From NCBI RefSeq assembly GCF_010389155.1, contig NC_057761.1, positions 4,776,501-4,840,500 of the forward strand: DNA of 64,000 nucleotides, given 5' to 3'. The number at the start of each line of letters is the position of its first letter. Position 1 is the stretch's first letter. The translations under genes and the position numbers were made by a program. This DNA is from Erigeron canadensis. Taxonomy: Eukaryota > Streptophyta > Magnoliopsida > Asterales > Asteraceae. Positions 11,401-23,033 of the stretch are shown here, piece after piece. Below the pieces are notes generated by a model. That model did not search any database. It was not told the origin of the DNA and saw only the letters and a program-made list of their open reading frames with translations.

Positions 11401-13766
11401 ACTGAAATTACCAAAATCTCCTATACCGGTCCTTGACCGAAACACCGAAATTTTGGTCCTTAACTACTTAGCCAACATGTCCTTACTGTTGATGAATATC
11501 TTATAAATCGAATACATATATTAGCTTAAAAGTCAATGAGTCAAGCAAGTTAAAATTTACTTGAAGTGTATTTTAATGCGTACAATGTCCTAAGTTACTT
11601 TTTCCAAAGATTCAGATTACTACTGTAATAATATTGATGCATATGGTTTGGGTCTTTGAATAATCGAGTGTTCTTGAGCCACTTGATTGCTAAGAGAAAC
11701 TGCATCAAACATATATGTTATACATTAACTGTTAACAAAGAATTAAAAGAGATGAACAAAGTAATGTTTTTAGGTCAGTCTAACCTGAATTGGCCTGTTT
11801 TAACATGCAATTCAACTCACCATCTTACAACCTTAAGATTATAGTGATAGAATGTTAGTTCAATTCAAAAATTGCATCGATCCTACTTGCCATTTATTGA
11901 TGAGGTTGCTTTCTGAAATACATAAGATTGATGAATATGAAATAGAGACCACAAGTTATACACACCTTGACAAGGAACAAGAGAACATAAATGGTTTTAC
12001 AGGTTGATTGTCAACAATTTATAGTGCAATTCGTCTGACATGGGTAATAATTTGTTGCTTGTGTGACATGTGTAAAGTTGATAAATTCAGCCAAAAAGAA
12101 ATTGATAATCAGCTTATGGCTTTCTCAAGTTTTGCAAATGATGGTAATAACAATAAAACTCCTGAAAATTCCTCGGATGTGGCACTAGGTACCAAACCAA
12201 AAAATCCTCATTTTTAGTCTAATGCAGGGACTATATTTCCAGAATTGGGTGTTTAAAACTAGAGAGAGAAACCAGATAAACCAGAATTAGTTTTAGGGGG
12301 TTTCTGTTTTTGGTGCGTATATAAAATTACAAATACTAATTTATAATCATGATTTGCTTGCAGCTACTGATAACCCAGTTGGAGCCCTTAACAGAGCAGC
12401 AGTTATTGGCCATCAATAGCTTGCAGCAAACATCACAGCAAGCAGAGGACGCCTTATCACAAGGAATGGATGCATTGCAACAGTCTTTAGCCGAGACATT
12501 AGCAGGCTCACTTGTGCCCTCGGGTTCATCAGGCAATGTAGCAAATTATATGGGTCAGATGGCGATGGCTATGGGTAAACTAGGAACGCTTGAGGGCTTC
12601 ATTCGTCAGGTGCTGATTAGTGATTACTGCATTTAATTCATGCTCTTTCTTTCTCTGATACACACACACACACGTGCATTGATGATCACACAACGCCACT
12701 AGAGTGGGTCATATTATATTCAGGGTCAGCCAAAAAGAAACAAGTGATAGACCAAACGGTTAGAAGTTGCCTGAAGTACAGGAAAATTGTTACAACCTCT
12801 TACCTCTTTGTTCATGATAGGTAGATCATTGAATAGATAATTATCCCTATGAGTATTTTATAGCAAGTATATATGTGTAATAAAAGATGAACAAAAAACC
12901 GTTGTTGTATCAACTAATATGATGCAGCTACTTTTGACCCGTCCTAGTAAGTCTAAAGACCTATAGTTTGCAACTCAAATTTGATTGTTATATATATGGC
13001 CTGCCCATTATTCCCATTAGCACACATCCAAGGGTTGTGGACTAGGTCAGTCATTAGCATGAGATTGCACCTTTGGTTCCTGCTAGCTGCATTTAATTTC
13101 TTTGAGAGCATGCATAAAGACCTATAGTTTTCTTGGACCATAAGTAGGAGAGGTTTGTATAAACCATGCATTAGTTGGCCCGAAAAGATTAAATACCACA
13201 GTTAGGGGTGGTAAAGTTGAACCATTTATTCTCAATGGGTCAGTGGTTATATTTTATATCTAACAGGTCAAACGAATAAGGTAAAAAGGTTGACTGTGGA
13301 AACATGTCAAATGAATGAAAGAGGTAGATAGTGTCTTGACTATATTTTTAAATTCTAACCGATACAATATTCTGAACCACTACATTCGAATAAGAAAGTA
13401 TTTGTAAAAGCATAGTTTTTAATCATATTTACCACATATACTTTATAAATAATGCAAAAAGGGCACAGGTTTCCTGACTCGGTCTTTATCTACCTATACT
13501 AAAACTTACCCCTTTTGACCCATTATCCGACCCTTTGATACGTTTAACCATGGTTACCTTAAAAGTTAAAACACACTGGCACATTTATGGGTCTTAAAAT
13601 ACTTTGGTGGTGGTAACAGGCAGACAACTTGAGGCAACAAACATTGCAACAAATGCACCGAATATTGACAACACGCCAATCAGCTAGAGCACTTATAGCC
13701 ATCAATGACTATTTCTCACGTCTTCGGGCCCTTAGTTCATTATGGATTGCACGCCCCCGCGAATGA
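8401..13766 (+). CDS. TGA2-like: TGA-type bZIP transcription factor, TGA2/5/6 clade
   Basis: Eight coding exons: 8401-8460, 8635-8700, 9037-9096, 10326-10403, 10484-10535, 10714-10985, 12364-12609, 13620-13766. All junctions have GT..AG and the phases agree, giving 326 residues (325 if the second of two adjacent ATGs is used); Arabidopsis TGA2 is 330. Basic region about 43-62 (NREAARKSRLRKK, the N-x7-R core), leucine zipper from about 66, DOG1-type domain in the C-terminal two thirds (WLEEQNRRISELR, FHILSGMWKTPAERCFLWLGGFRSSELLK), conserved ending SSLWIARPRE. Clade II TGA factors bind TGACG (as-1) elements in the nucleus and work with NPR1 in salicylate-dependent defence; this is family knowledge. 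The introns hold a short inverted-repeat element, and the upstream leader a MITE and a Helitron-like element. No defect seen. Confidence 0.93.
9557..9838 (-). pseudogene. Unrecognised 93-residue open frame inside TGA intron 3
   Basis: A minus-strand frame in the 1.2-kb intron between TGA exons 3 and 4. The product is Ser/Lys-rich (MEEKTGSNQRSMKATLLL near its start) with no recognised domain. It may be a decayed fragment of a mobile element or captured gene, or chance. It is listed because the intron has otherwise little structure. Confidence 0.15.
11008..11465. repeat. Inverted-repeat element in TGA intron 6
   Basis: The left half carries repeated TTTCGGTCC / GGTATACC motifs, and the right half carries their complements (ACCGAAATACCACCGAAATT, CCTATACCGGTCC). 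The left edge CTATGTAGTCAA resembles the reverse of the right edge (CTAAGTAGTTAA). It looks like an old MITE or foldback element. No clean target duplication was found. Confidence 0.5.
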
Positions 13767-15862
13767 TATTCTCTTCCAATATTTCTGAATTCTGACTCAT
13801 TTATATGCTCCCACAGTCCCACCACAGGTGGCTAAAGGCAAAAGGTAGCCAAGTCTAATTGTAGGTTTTTGTTTTTTTTTGTTGTCGATCATTTAGTCAT
13901 AGCAGAATTTTATTGTTGCGCAGAATGTTTTAAAAGGGGTATTCAGTTTTAGTCATGAAATGACTAAATTTCTAGATATGTATTGTAAGAGTTGTGAGTT
14001 GTCACATGTCATTTTACATGCTCATTATATTTGGAGAAGTTGTAATTATTGAACTTTATACGCTTGAAAGACTTGATATTTGCATAGGATAGTATTTTGT
14101 TGGACGTGTAATTAAAAAACAAGTGGGTTGGTAATGGGTCAAATGGGCGTGGAAGACTTGAAAGAGGTATTTCTTACAACTAGATAACATCGTTTACAAG
14201 ATTTCTTTTTCCTGCACTTCTATTTGGAAAATTTTCTGGGCGTAAATACTCATGTAAATTAACCTCTATCCTTTTCTGATTAAATGGTGTCAATTTGCAA
14301 TCTTTGTCTTGCTAAGTTATCGGCGATTATAATTTACCATTATGGACTTGCACAAACATCATTGCATACAAGTGTAGGACACTGTAAGTTCACTATGACG
14401 ATTAAAGTCTTCTGTAGGATATTATCTGTTTTAAACAGAAGTCCACTAAGGCGATGAAGGTCTTCTGTAGGATATTATCCGTTTGAAACAGATTTTAGAT
14501 GCGTTGGTTGCTCTTTCAATGTGTTAATTTAGGCAACAAGAAACAACTCTAATATTGAGATCATTTGTTATAATTAAAGGTTACACCTTTTTAATGTTGG
14601 GGTTAAGATATTTTATTAATTTATCGAGTGTTAATTTACGATACTTTTTTTCGGGACTTGACAAATTATTAATTTTATCGAGATTTTAATTTATCGAGTA
14701 TTAACTTATGAAGGTTCCATTGTAGTATGCTATAATTTATGAAACTTTTGACCATTTGATATTTTCTTACAATAAGTAGTTTTTTTTATCTATATTGTAA
14801 GTTAACATTGCTATCTACTAAAAGAAATTATTCATAATCAACAAATTATCATATGAATTGTCCCCGAGTTACAATGCATTGTAAACGTTTCTTCTTCTTT
14901 TTTTTTTATATTTTTTTTTATATTTTTTTTTGTGACGCTCGTACAAGGACAAAAATATTGACACAATCAATAATCGGTTAAATCTACAAAACCGGCAAGC
15001 AATTGCCGCAAAATGCTTGCGATGAAGTCAATATTATATCAACACTTTTGCAAGCACACTCTTGACCCAAAATCCAAGAAGTTCTATATCTAATAACTAC
15101 AAAACCAAATGAAGACATACAGTAGCTTTATATTTACTCTGATGAGCCATATAAACAGATTATAATCTAAACTGAGCAGAAAACTGACTTGAAATGATTC
15201 TAAAGCCAACTTTCTAACCAAACATTTTATTCCAATATGGTTCACTGAGAACACACTGCTAGTTCAACGTTTGAACCGCCTCCATAAGAAGTCTACTGAA
15301 ATACCCACAAACCTTCCAGAACAAAAAATAATATCAATATTGTAAAGATATAAAAACAAGGTATCTTTAAGATAACTCATACGACGGCATTATATACTTA
15401 AGTATGTACACAATAAACAATTATCTGGTTGTAAACTCTAGAGTGAATCCTTATAGTTGTCGGACCAAATGGCAGCAAGCCTCAATTCATCGCATATATG
15501 ACTTGTGTTAAGGAAGATCGTAGAGAACCATGAAGCATAGAATAACGATGACAAGAAGAAAAAAACACCAAACTGATCTATATTTATAAGCAATTGCAAA
15601 ATAGAAAGAAAATGGCATGCAATAAGAAACTAATCAAAACTAGTACCAAAGATACAGAGCAAACAAGCAAATGACAGTTGAACTACAGATAAATGGAAAC
15701 AAGTTAAACAAAAAGTAGCCAACAAACTTTACGCATATGCTGAATGTTTAAGCACAAATAGGATCATACCGAACTTTAAAAGCTTATATCGACTTCTACT
15801 GAAATTGTTTTGATCGTGTTTTTACCTCTTTCTTAAAAAGATGGGTTTGATGTCAAAGATTC
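13767..15862. other. TGA / calmodulin 3' intergenic region
   Basis: This holds the 3' UTR of the TGA gene (from 13767) and, from the other side, the 3' UTR of the convergent calmodulin gene (leftwards from 15862). A short tandem duplication lies at about 14395-14490: GTCTTCTGTAGGATATTATC occurs twice, followed by a GTTT.AAACAGA palindrome. Poly-T stretches occur at 14890-14930. No further gene seen. Confidence 0.5.
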
Positions 15863-17344
<1,482 letters not shown>

Positions 17345-17560
17345 TGTCTTTTTTTTTTTTTTTTTTGCCCCCTTCTTCTTGTTCTTGTTATTATTGAGAA
17401 TTGTGTTTTGTTAAATCGACAAAAATAAAATAAAATAAAGTGATGGTATAATATAAAGATACGGAGAGGTAAGATCGAGGGAAAAAGGGTGTTCTGGTGA
17501 CCCGACCCGAGTGGGAACGACCGAACCTTTTTTTAATTAAAAACAACAATTTGTATTTCA
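17345..17560 (-). promoter_or_regulatory. Calmodulin 5' UTR and promoter
   Basis: On the minus strand a TATA-like CTTTATATTATA lies at about 17446-17457, some 100 bases before the start codon. A homopolymer of about 18 A (T on the + strand, 17349-17367) lies in the leader just before the ATG. Confidence 0.45.
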
Positions 17561-17610
17561 CATATTCCGCTTTATTAATTTCTTTTTTTAACGTTCAATC
17601 TTATTATTAA

Positions 17611-18475
17611 CTAGGTAGCTCGAGCCGCCTGATGGGCGGCATCGGCTTTTGAAAATGTCTGCGTTATCAAATACTATTCTTTCGTAAAAAAATTATAAAG
17701 AAACGCATAAATCAAAAGAAAAAAAAAAAAAAATTTGATAACATACATGTAAAACAAAATTTTACAAATTTTTTTTATAAAAGACCAAAAACTTAAAGAA
17801 ATGATGAATATACAAATGTAATATTAAAAAAAATACAGATTTATAAAAAATATTATATAAAAGTTTAAATGTTACAAAGTGTTTGAAAACTATTATATAA
17901 TACAAAGACAAAAAAAACAATAAATTAAACAAAAGTTATATATATAAAAAAAAACTAAATGTTAAAACATCATAAACGACAACACATATGTCATTGTTAT
18001 AAAGTACATATAATAAAGTTATAATAAATTTAAAAAGTTAAAAAAATTATATTACAAAGAATAAAATGCTAAAAATGTCAAAATATAAAAATGACAAAAT
18101 ACAAAAAAAAAGACAAAATATTAGTATACCATAAATGTATTAAAAAAACAAAGATGTTACAAAAGATTTAAAAAAAACAAATTATATAAGGTTAGGGGGT
18201 TCAAATAATAAAATAGAAACAGGAAGGACAGAAAAGTAAAGAGAAAAACAAAGGAGAGACCAAATTGTAAAGACTTTACTATTAAATACAAACTTAAAAA
18301 AACAAAAAAGGTGGGAGGGGTTGAACCTATGACCTCCACCCCTTAAGGCATAGAAAACAACCACTAAACCAAATCCATTTTATGTTTAATAGTTGCTAAT
18401 TCTTTTATTTATCTTCAATGTGCAGATAAAGACAAAAAAACCACTGTTCACATCTTATTCCCTTATTAGAGTAGA
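17611..18475 (-). mobile_element. Non-autonomous Helitron (865 bp)
   Basis: Read on the minus strand it begins TCTACTCTAATAAGGGAATA after a host A. It ends with the hairpin GCCGCCCATCAGGCGGC, a nine-base spacer and CTAG before a host T, which are the diagnostic Helitron ends. It is very AT-rich, with no Rep/helicase frame. A tRNA-like segment lies inside it (18300-18378). Its left end is about 100 bp upstream of the likely calmodulin promoter. Confidence 0.75.
18300..18378 (-). repeat. tRNA-like pol III promoter segment inside the Helitron
   Basis: On the minus strand TTTGGTTTAGTGGTTG resembles a tRNA A box, and GGTTCAACCCC about 40 bases on resembles a B box, followed by a T run. There is no full tRNA fold or anticodon arm, so this looks like a SINE head or decayed tRNA copy and not a working tRNA gene. 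Confidence 0.5.
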
Positions 18476-19742
18476 TAATATACTAGCTAATTAGCCTGGG
18501 TTCAATATTAAAAAGTTAAAATCAAAAAATATATACACTTATGTATATAATTTAGGAGAGTTGTGTATGTCTTCAACCCTATTTGCTTCTTTGGCTTGCT
18601 GGGAGGGCATTTAGGGAATTCTTACACATACCGCTCGTAATTGTTGGAACCATGCTTGGTTGTATGTACATAAACATGTTTATTACATTTGTAGGTTGGT
18701 GTTTAATAGGTTTAAATGCCTCTTTTACTATATATTGTCCATTTTACGCTAAAATGTGTTATGTGATATCTGTTATTCTTCTCTAATTGTAATGTAGTCA
18801 CACAATACTCGACCAACATGTATGGTTACTAAACTTTTTACATTTTCTATTTTTTTCCTCTTTTTGGTCGGAGATGTTTTTGAAAGTAGTCTATCTATCT
18901 TCATGTAGGGTTAAGGTTGTCTACATCCTAACTCCCCCAAACACGGCTTTTGCCGGATTAGGTACCGTTGTTGTTAATATGTAATTTGTTGTCGACACAT
19001 TATAATTTTTGATATGGAGATAGCAACATATTTATAAAGATAAACATTAATATATAAACCCGATTAGGTGATAAAAAAAAAAAGAAAAACTAACTACCAT
19101 AAATCAGTGGTAGATATAGAATTAAAAATAAAGAGAGCTAGAATACAATCAATCGTTTTTCATATTAATTTTAAAAAAAAATAAGGCTACAAAAAAAATG
19201 TAGAAAAATAAATAACATAGGGCCTAATATAAAAGAAAGTTTTTAAGGTTACAAAAATAATATGTAAAAAAATAAATAACATATGGTCTAATATAAAAAA
19301 ATTTTTTTTTTTGAAAATAAAGAAAAATAATTATGACATATTGACATGTTAAATTTGTATAAAATAGCTTAAGTGAAAATATGGGCATGCCACATAGGAA
19401 AAAAAGTTCTGGAAACAATTTTGTTTTATTTATATAAGAGATAACTTGTCCTAATATCCGTACGCGACGTACGGTAACTACATAAATTGTATCATAAAGA
19501 AATTCAAATATGTCACATACATGATTCATGAGAATGAAATAAATTGTAGTTAAAGTAAACCGATGATCGAAGTTAAATTATAATAAACAATAATGATAAA
19601 TATAATATATGTTTAGTTAGAGTTTTGGATTTACCTTAAATTTTGACTATCACATCAAAATCGGAACATGTAAGCATACTGGATGACGGCAAATAGCCTT
19701 GTGATTTCGGATCGTAAACTCAAATTTTTTTAAGTCTTCATG
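18476..19742. other. Spacer with a truncated Au-like SINE
   Basis: No gene seen. At about 18865-18976 (+ strand) lies the 3' part of an Au-type SINE (GGTTGTCTACATCCTAACTC, then CGGCTTTTGCCGGATTAGG and GTTGTTGTT), without its tRNA-like head. The rest is AT-rich, with long A runs around 19080-19310. Confidence 0.55.
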
Positions 19743-21982
19743 TGTAACACCCGTGAGTCGACCATGACAAAATTCTGAGTGAAATTTAAAATTTTAAATA
19801 CGAGAATACGACCTCGTAAAGTTAGTCGGCATCGTAATTGTAACGAACTCGTATTTGTGATACAACCTCGTAATTTTGTAACAGCCTCGTATTTTTGATT
19901 TGGCCTCGTATTCGTGTCTGGCATCGTATTCCTGAGTTAACATGGAAGCACCTCTACTTTACCCTACATATAAATACTCATTTTCTTTCATAAACCCTCA
20001 TTCCATCAACTTAGCCTCCAAGAAAAAAACACACACAAACCCTTACTACCTCTCTTTTACTACCCCAAATTTGCTACCTCACTTTACAAACCCACTTTTA
20101 CTACCTCTTACTACCCCATTTTACATCAAGTTTTATGAAAATCAAACCTTATGTTGTTTAGATTTAGCTTTAACAACAGTGTTTTTATGTCCTAAACACC
20201 TTTACAAACTCATATTTTACATATTCAAGGTATAAAATCAAAACCGACTTAATGCTCTTCTTTTTGGTATTTTCGGTTTTTCTTATAATACACGCACCAC
20301 ACAAGCCAAGTATCGAACTTTTTACGTCCAAAACGCTTAGAGACATATATTACAACTTTTGTCAAAGTTTCATGTGATTTCGTTAACAAAATCTTGAGAT
20401 ATAATAATTTTTGTATACTTTTTATAAACTTTGTTCAAATGGGTTTTCGAGTTTAAGTCTGTTTTTCGAGTTTCCGACTTTAGGATTGTTTTCCCATCAT
20501 ATTAGGGAGTATAAAAGTACAATCTAATGTTAAAAATGTCTTTCAGATAGAAATAAACGATTAGGGTTTTCTAGAACGAATTTTGGGGAAGAACAGCCCA
20601 GTTTATGACCCCGCCGATTTGCGACCTCGTATTTCCAGTTTGCGACCTCGTATTTCAAACGTGACCTCGTATTTCAAATGTGACCTCGTATTTAAAATGT
20701 GACCTCGTATTTCAATTTGCGACCTCGTATTTCAAATGTGACCTCGTATTTTCAAATACGACCTCGTATTTCATTTGTGACCTCGTATTTTCAAAATAAG
20801 ACCCCAAATTTACTAGTCTCTCAAATTTAGCCTCTTAAATCTAGCCTTTTAATTTCAGTTTTGTCTTTTAGTGAAATAAGACTCCAAATTCAATTTAAGA
20901 CTCCAAATTCAATTTAAGACCCCAAGATCAATTTAAGACCTCGAATTTCAATCGAGACCTCGGACTTCGATTACTACCCCGATTTAGTCAACTTTGGTTG
21001 GTTTAGTCAACTTTGGTCAACTTAGTCAAACTTGTGATTTGGTCAACCTTGGTCAAACTCGTAAAGTCTGGTCAAAGTCAAATTAGTACGCTTTTGGACA
21101 ACTTGGTCAACACTTGGCGACACGTTATGAGCACGTTTACCTATATTGAATGAATACTTATTTGTGATAACTTGCAGCAGATTGACTGCGTACTGGTTAC
21201 TTGCTTTCTGATATCTTTTGTAGCTTGATCTTGTTGCTAGCAGTCAGATGAGTTTCGTAGCCCCTCTTTTAATATGTTTTGGGGTGGAAGGATACTCGTT
21301 CCCTTGTGTCTATCATCATTATGGCTATTTGATTGTACTGTATGATGTGCACTGTGATACTTGACACTTGATACCTGATACTTATGTTAGAGTTTGAGAT
21401 GCTTGATACTTGATACTTATGGTGGAGTTGGAGGCACTAGATATTATATACTTGATACTTGATACTTGCACCTTAGGCCTGGGATACCGTAAGTGCTGGT
21501 GGCATAGAGATACTTGATTCTTGCTATCATAAGTAAGTTGATAGCCATATTGCTGTGTGGATATTGATGATATTTCGACCTGGCACCATACTTGATACTT
21601 GTTTACAAAACCTACGAACTCATCAACCATTGTGTTAACACTTTTGAGTATCCTTTCGGGTGAACATGTGAACCGCATTAGAGGTGGCTAAGGAGCATAG
21701 CATGGTGATCTGTAGTAGACCAGACTAGGGTTTTGGAGCCGCATATCTTATGTTTTGTTATGTTTGCTATATGTTTAGACTATGGCATTATGCCTAAGTG
21801 TTAATCCCCTGCGTGGGAGTTTATCTATGTTTTAGTTTGGATCTTAACTCTATGTTGGATTTATGTTTCAATTTTATGAAATGTGTGTTATTTAAGTATT
21901 CATATAGCTACTCTACGTAATATCCATGACGCGTGTACTATGCGTCGCATCCCGAGTTTTCCGCCTTAGTCGGGGTGTGACA
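19743..21982 (+). repeat. 5' LTR of a Ty3/gypsy element (2240 bp)
   Basis: Starts TGTAACACCCGTGAG and ends GTCGGGGTGTGACA, directly before a tRNA-iMet-type primer binding site (TGGTATCAGAGCC). A TATA box (ACATATAAATACTC) lies at about 19966, so U3 is short and the transcribed part about 2 kb. It contains an internal array of CCTCGTA(TTT) motifs, first at 19810-19930 and then densely at 20622-20791. The end sequence is nearly the same as that of the solo LTR at 47887-51845, so the families are related. Confidence 0.85.
20622..20791 (+). repeat. Tandem array of GACCTCGTATTT units
   Basis: About nine copies of GACCTCGTATTT at a spacing near 18-20 bp, separated by variants of CAAATGT. They lie in the transcribed part of the gypsy LTR. 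Looser copies of the same core occur at 19810-19930. Confidence 0.9.
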
Positions 21983-21985
21983 GAT

Positions 21986-21998
21986 TGGTATCAGAGCC
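21986..21998 (+). other. Primer binding site (initiator tRNA-Met type)
   Basis: TGGTATCAGAGCC begins three bases after the LTR end and is complementary to the 3' end of plant initiator tRNA-Met. It fixes the LTR boundary and the + orientation. Confidence 0.9.
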
Positions 21999-22488
21999 GT
22001 GGTTATAGAGAATTAGGTGGTTTTGCCTAGAGTATAACCTAAGAACCTCACGTAGCATGCATAATAGGAATTATGTGTGCATCCTGTTCAAGTAAACCTT
22101 ATGTGATTTCTTTATGTAACGTATGATTTGATGATTCATATATATTGAGTTGTATGATCGTGTGCATTTAATACCATGCTACTTAGCCACTTAGGAATCA
22201 AGGAATGTTTTGCTATATGTGGGAGTTCGTAGGTGTGCTTGTGCCGGTCGAAATTGTGACTTGAACTTTAGGAGGAGACGTTGGAGATTGTTGGTTTTTA
22301 TTATTCTTATGTCCCTAGCGAAATAAAGCGTTGTTAGCGACAAAGTATGGCGATATGTCATCACAGAAAAGCCTGATCAACTTTTCGCGTGTGGTATATC
22401 TACCTATGGAGTTGTTAGCAACATTGATCGCGCCCCGATGGTTAGAGTGTGGTAGCAACCCTGGGTTGCTTAATGGGTGTTGGTTGGG

Positions 22489-22750
22489 TGGAGGGTTAGC
22501 CGCTGGTACACCCTGTATACATACCTTGCCAATACCTAGAGAGCATACCAGTACCGTGATCTGACCTTGCATTAGATGTACTAGGGGTGTAGAGGGTTAG
22601 CCGCTGGTACACCCTGTATACATACACCACTAGTGCAACGGATGTAGGTGTTAGATTCGGACCACACTTTAGCTGTTGAAATTTGATCAATGCATCTTAT
22701 TTACCGGACATGTGGAGGGTTAGCCGCTGGTACACCCTATATACATACAT
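22489..22750 (+). repeat. Threefold repeat in the gypsy leader
   Basis: The sequence GAGGGTTAGCCGCTGGTACA, followed by CCCTGTATACATAC, occurs three times at about 22490, 22592 and 22714 (spacing 102 and 122 bp), between the primer binding site and gag. The third copy has one change (CCCTATATACATAC). Confidence 0.9.
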
Positions 22751-23033
22751 GAATGGTGGGTTGGATGTAGAGGTCAGATTCGACTTGCCCGTTTGTTGTG
22801 ATTAATGAATGTTTTATTGTGATATTACCTTGTATTGCATGACTGGCATTGATGATATTGTTTAACATGAAATTGTGACACTTAAATTCTTGAGCTTGCG
22901 TGAAGTTATGAATGCATAAATGTCTAGAATTGTAAAAAGCTAACATGAGTGTGTTTGAGAGTGCGTAAATGATGTCACGAACGACTATTTCCTTGATCTA
23001 ACGCCGATAACGTCTTTTCCTAATATAGGAAAA

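Noticed and set aside
12008..12217. 69-codon frame in TGA intron 6
   Set aside because: Between two well-supported exons, no domain, no coding bias.
18300..18378. tRNA gene
   Set aside because: A- and B-box-like motifs only; no anticodon arm or acceptor stem pairing that I can build.
19942..20235. 97-codon frame in the gypsy LTR
   Set aside because: Lies just after the LTR TATA box in the leader; composition-driven, no domain, not expected in gypsy LTRs.
20622..20791. CRISPR-like array
   Set aside because: Plant LTR minisatellite: no unique spacers of even length, no cas genes, units lie inside a gypsy LTR.
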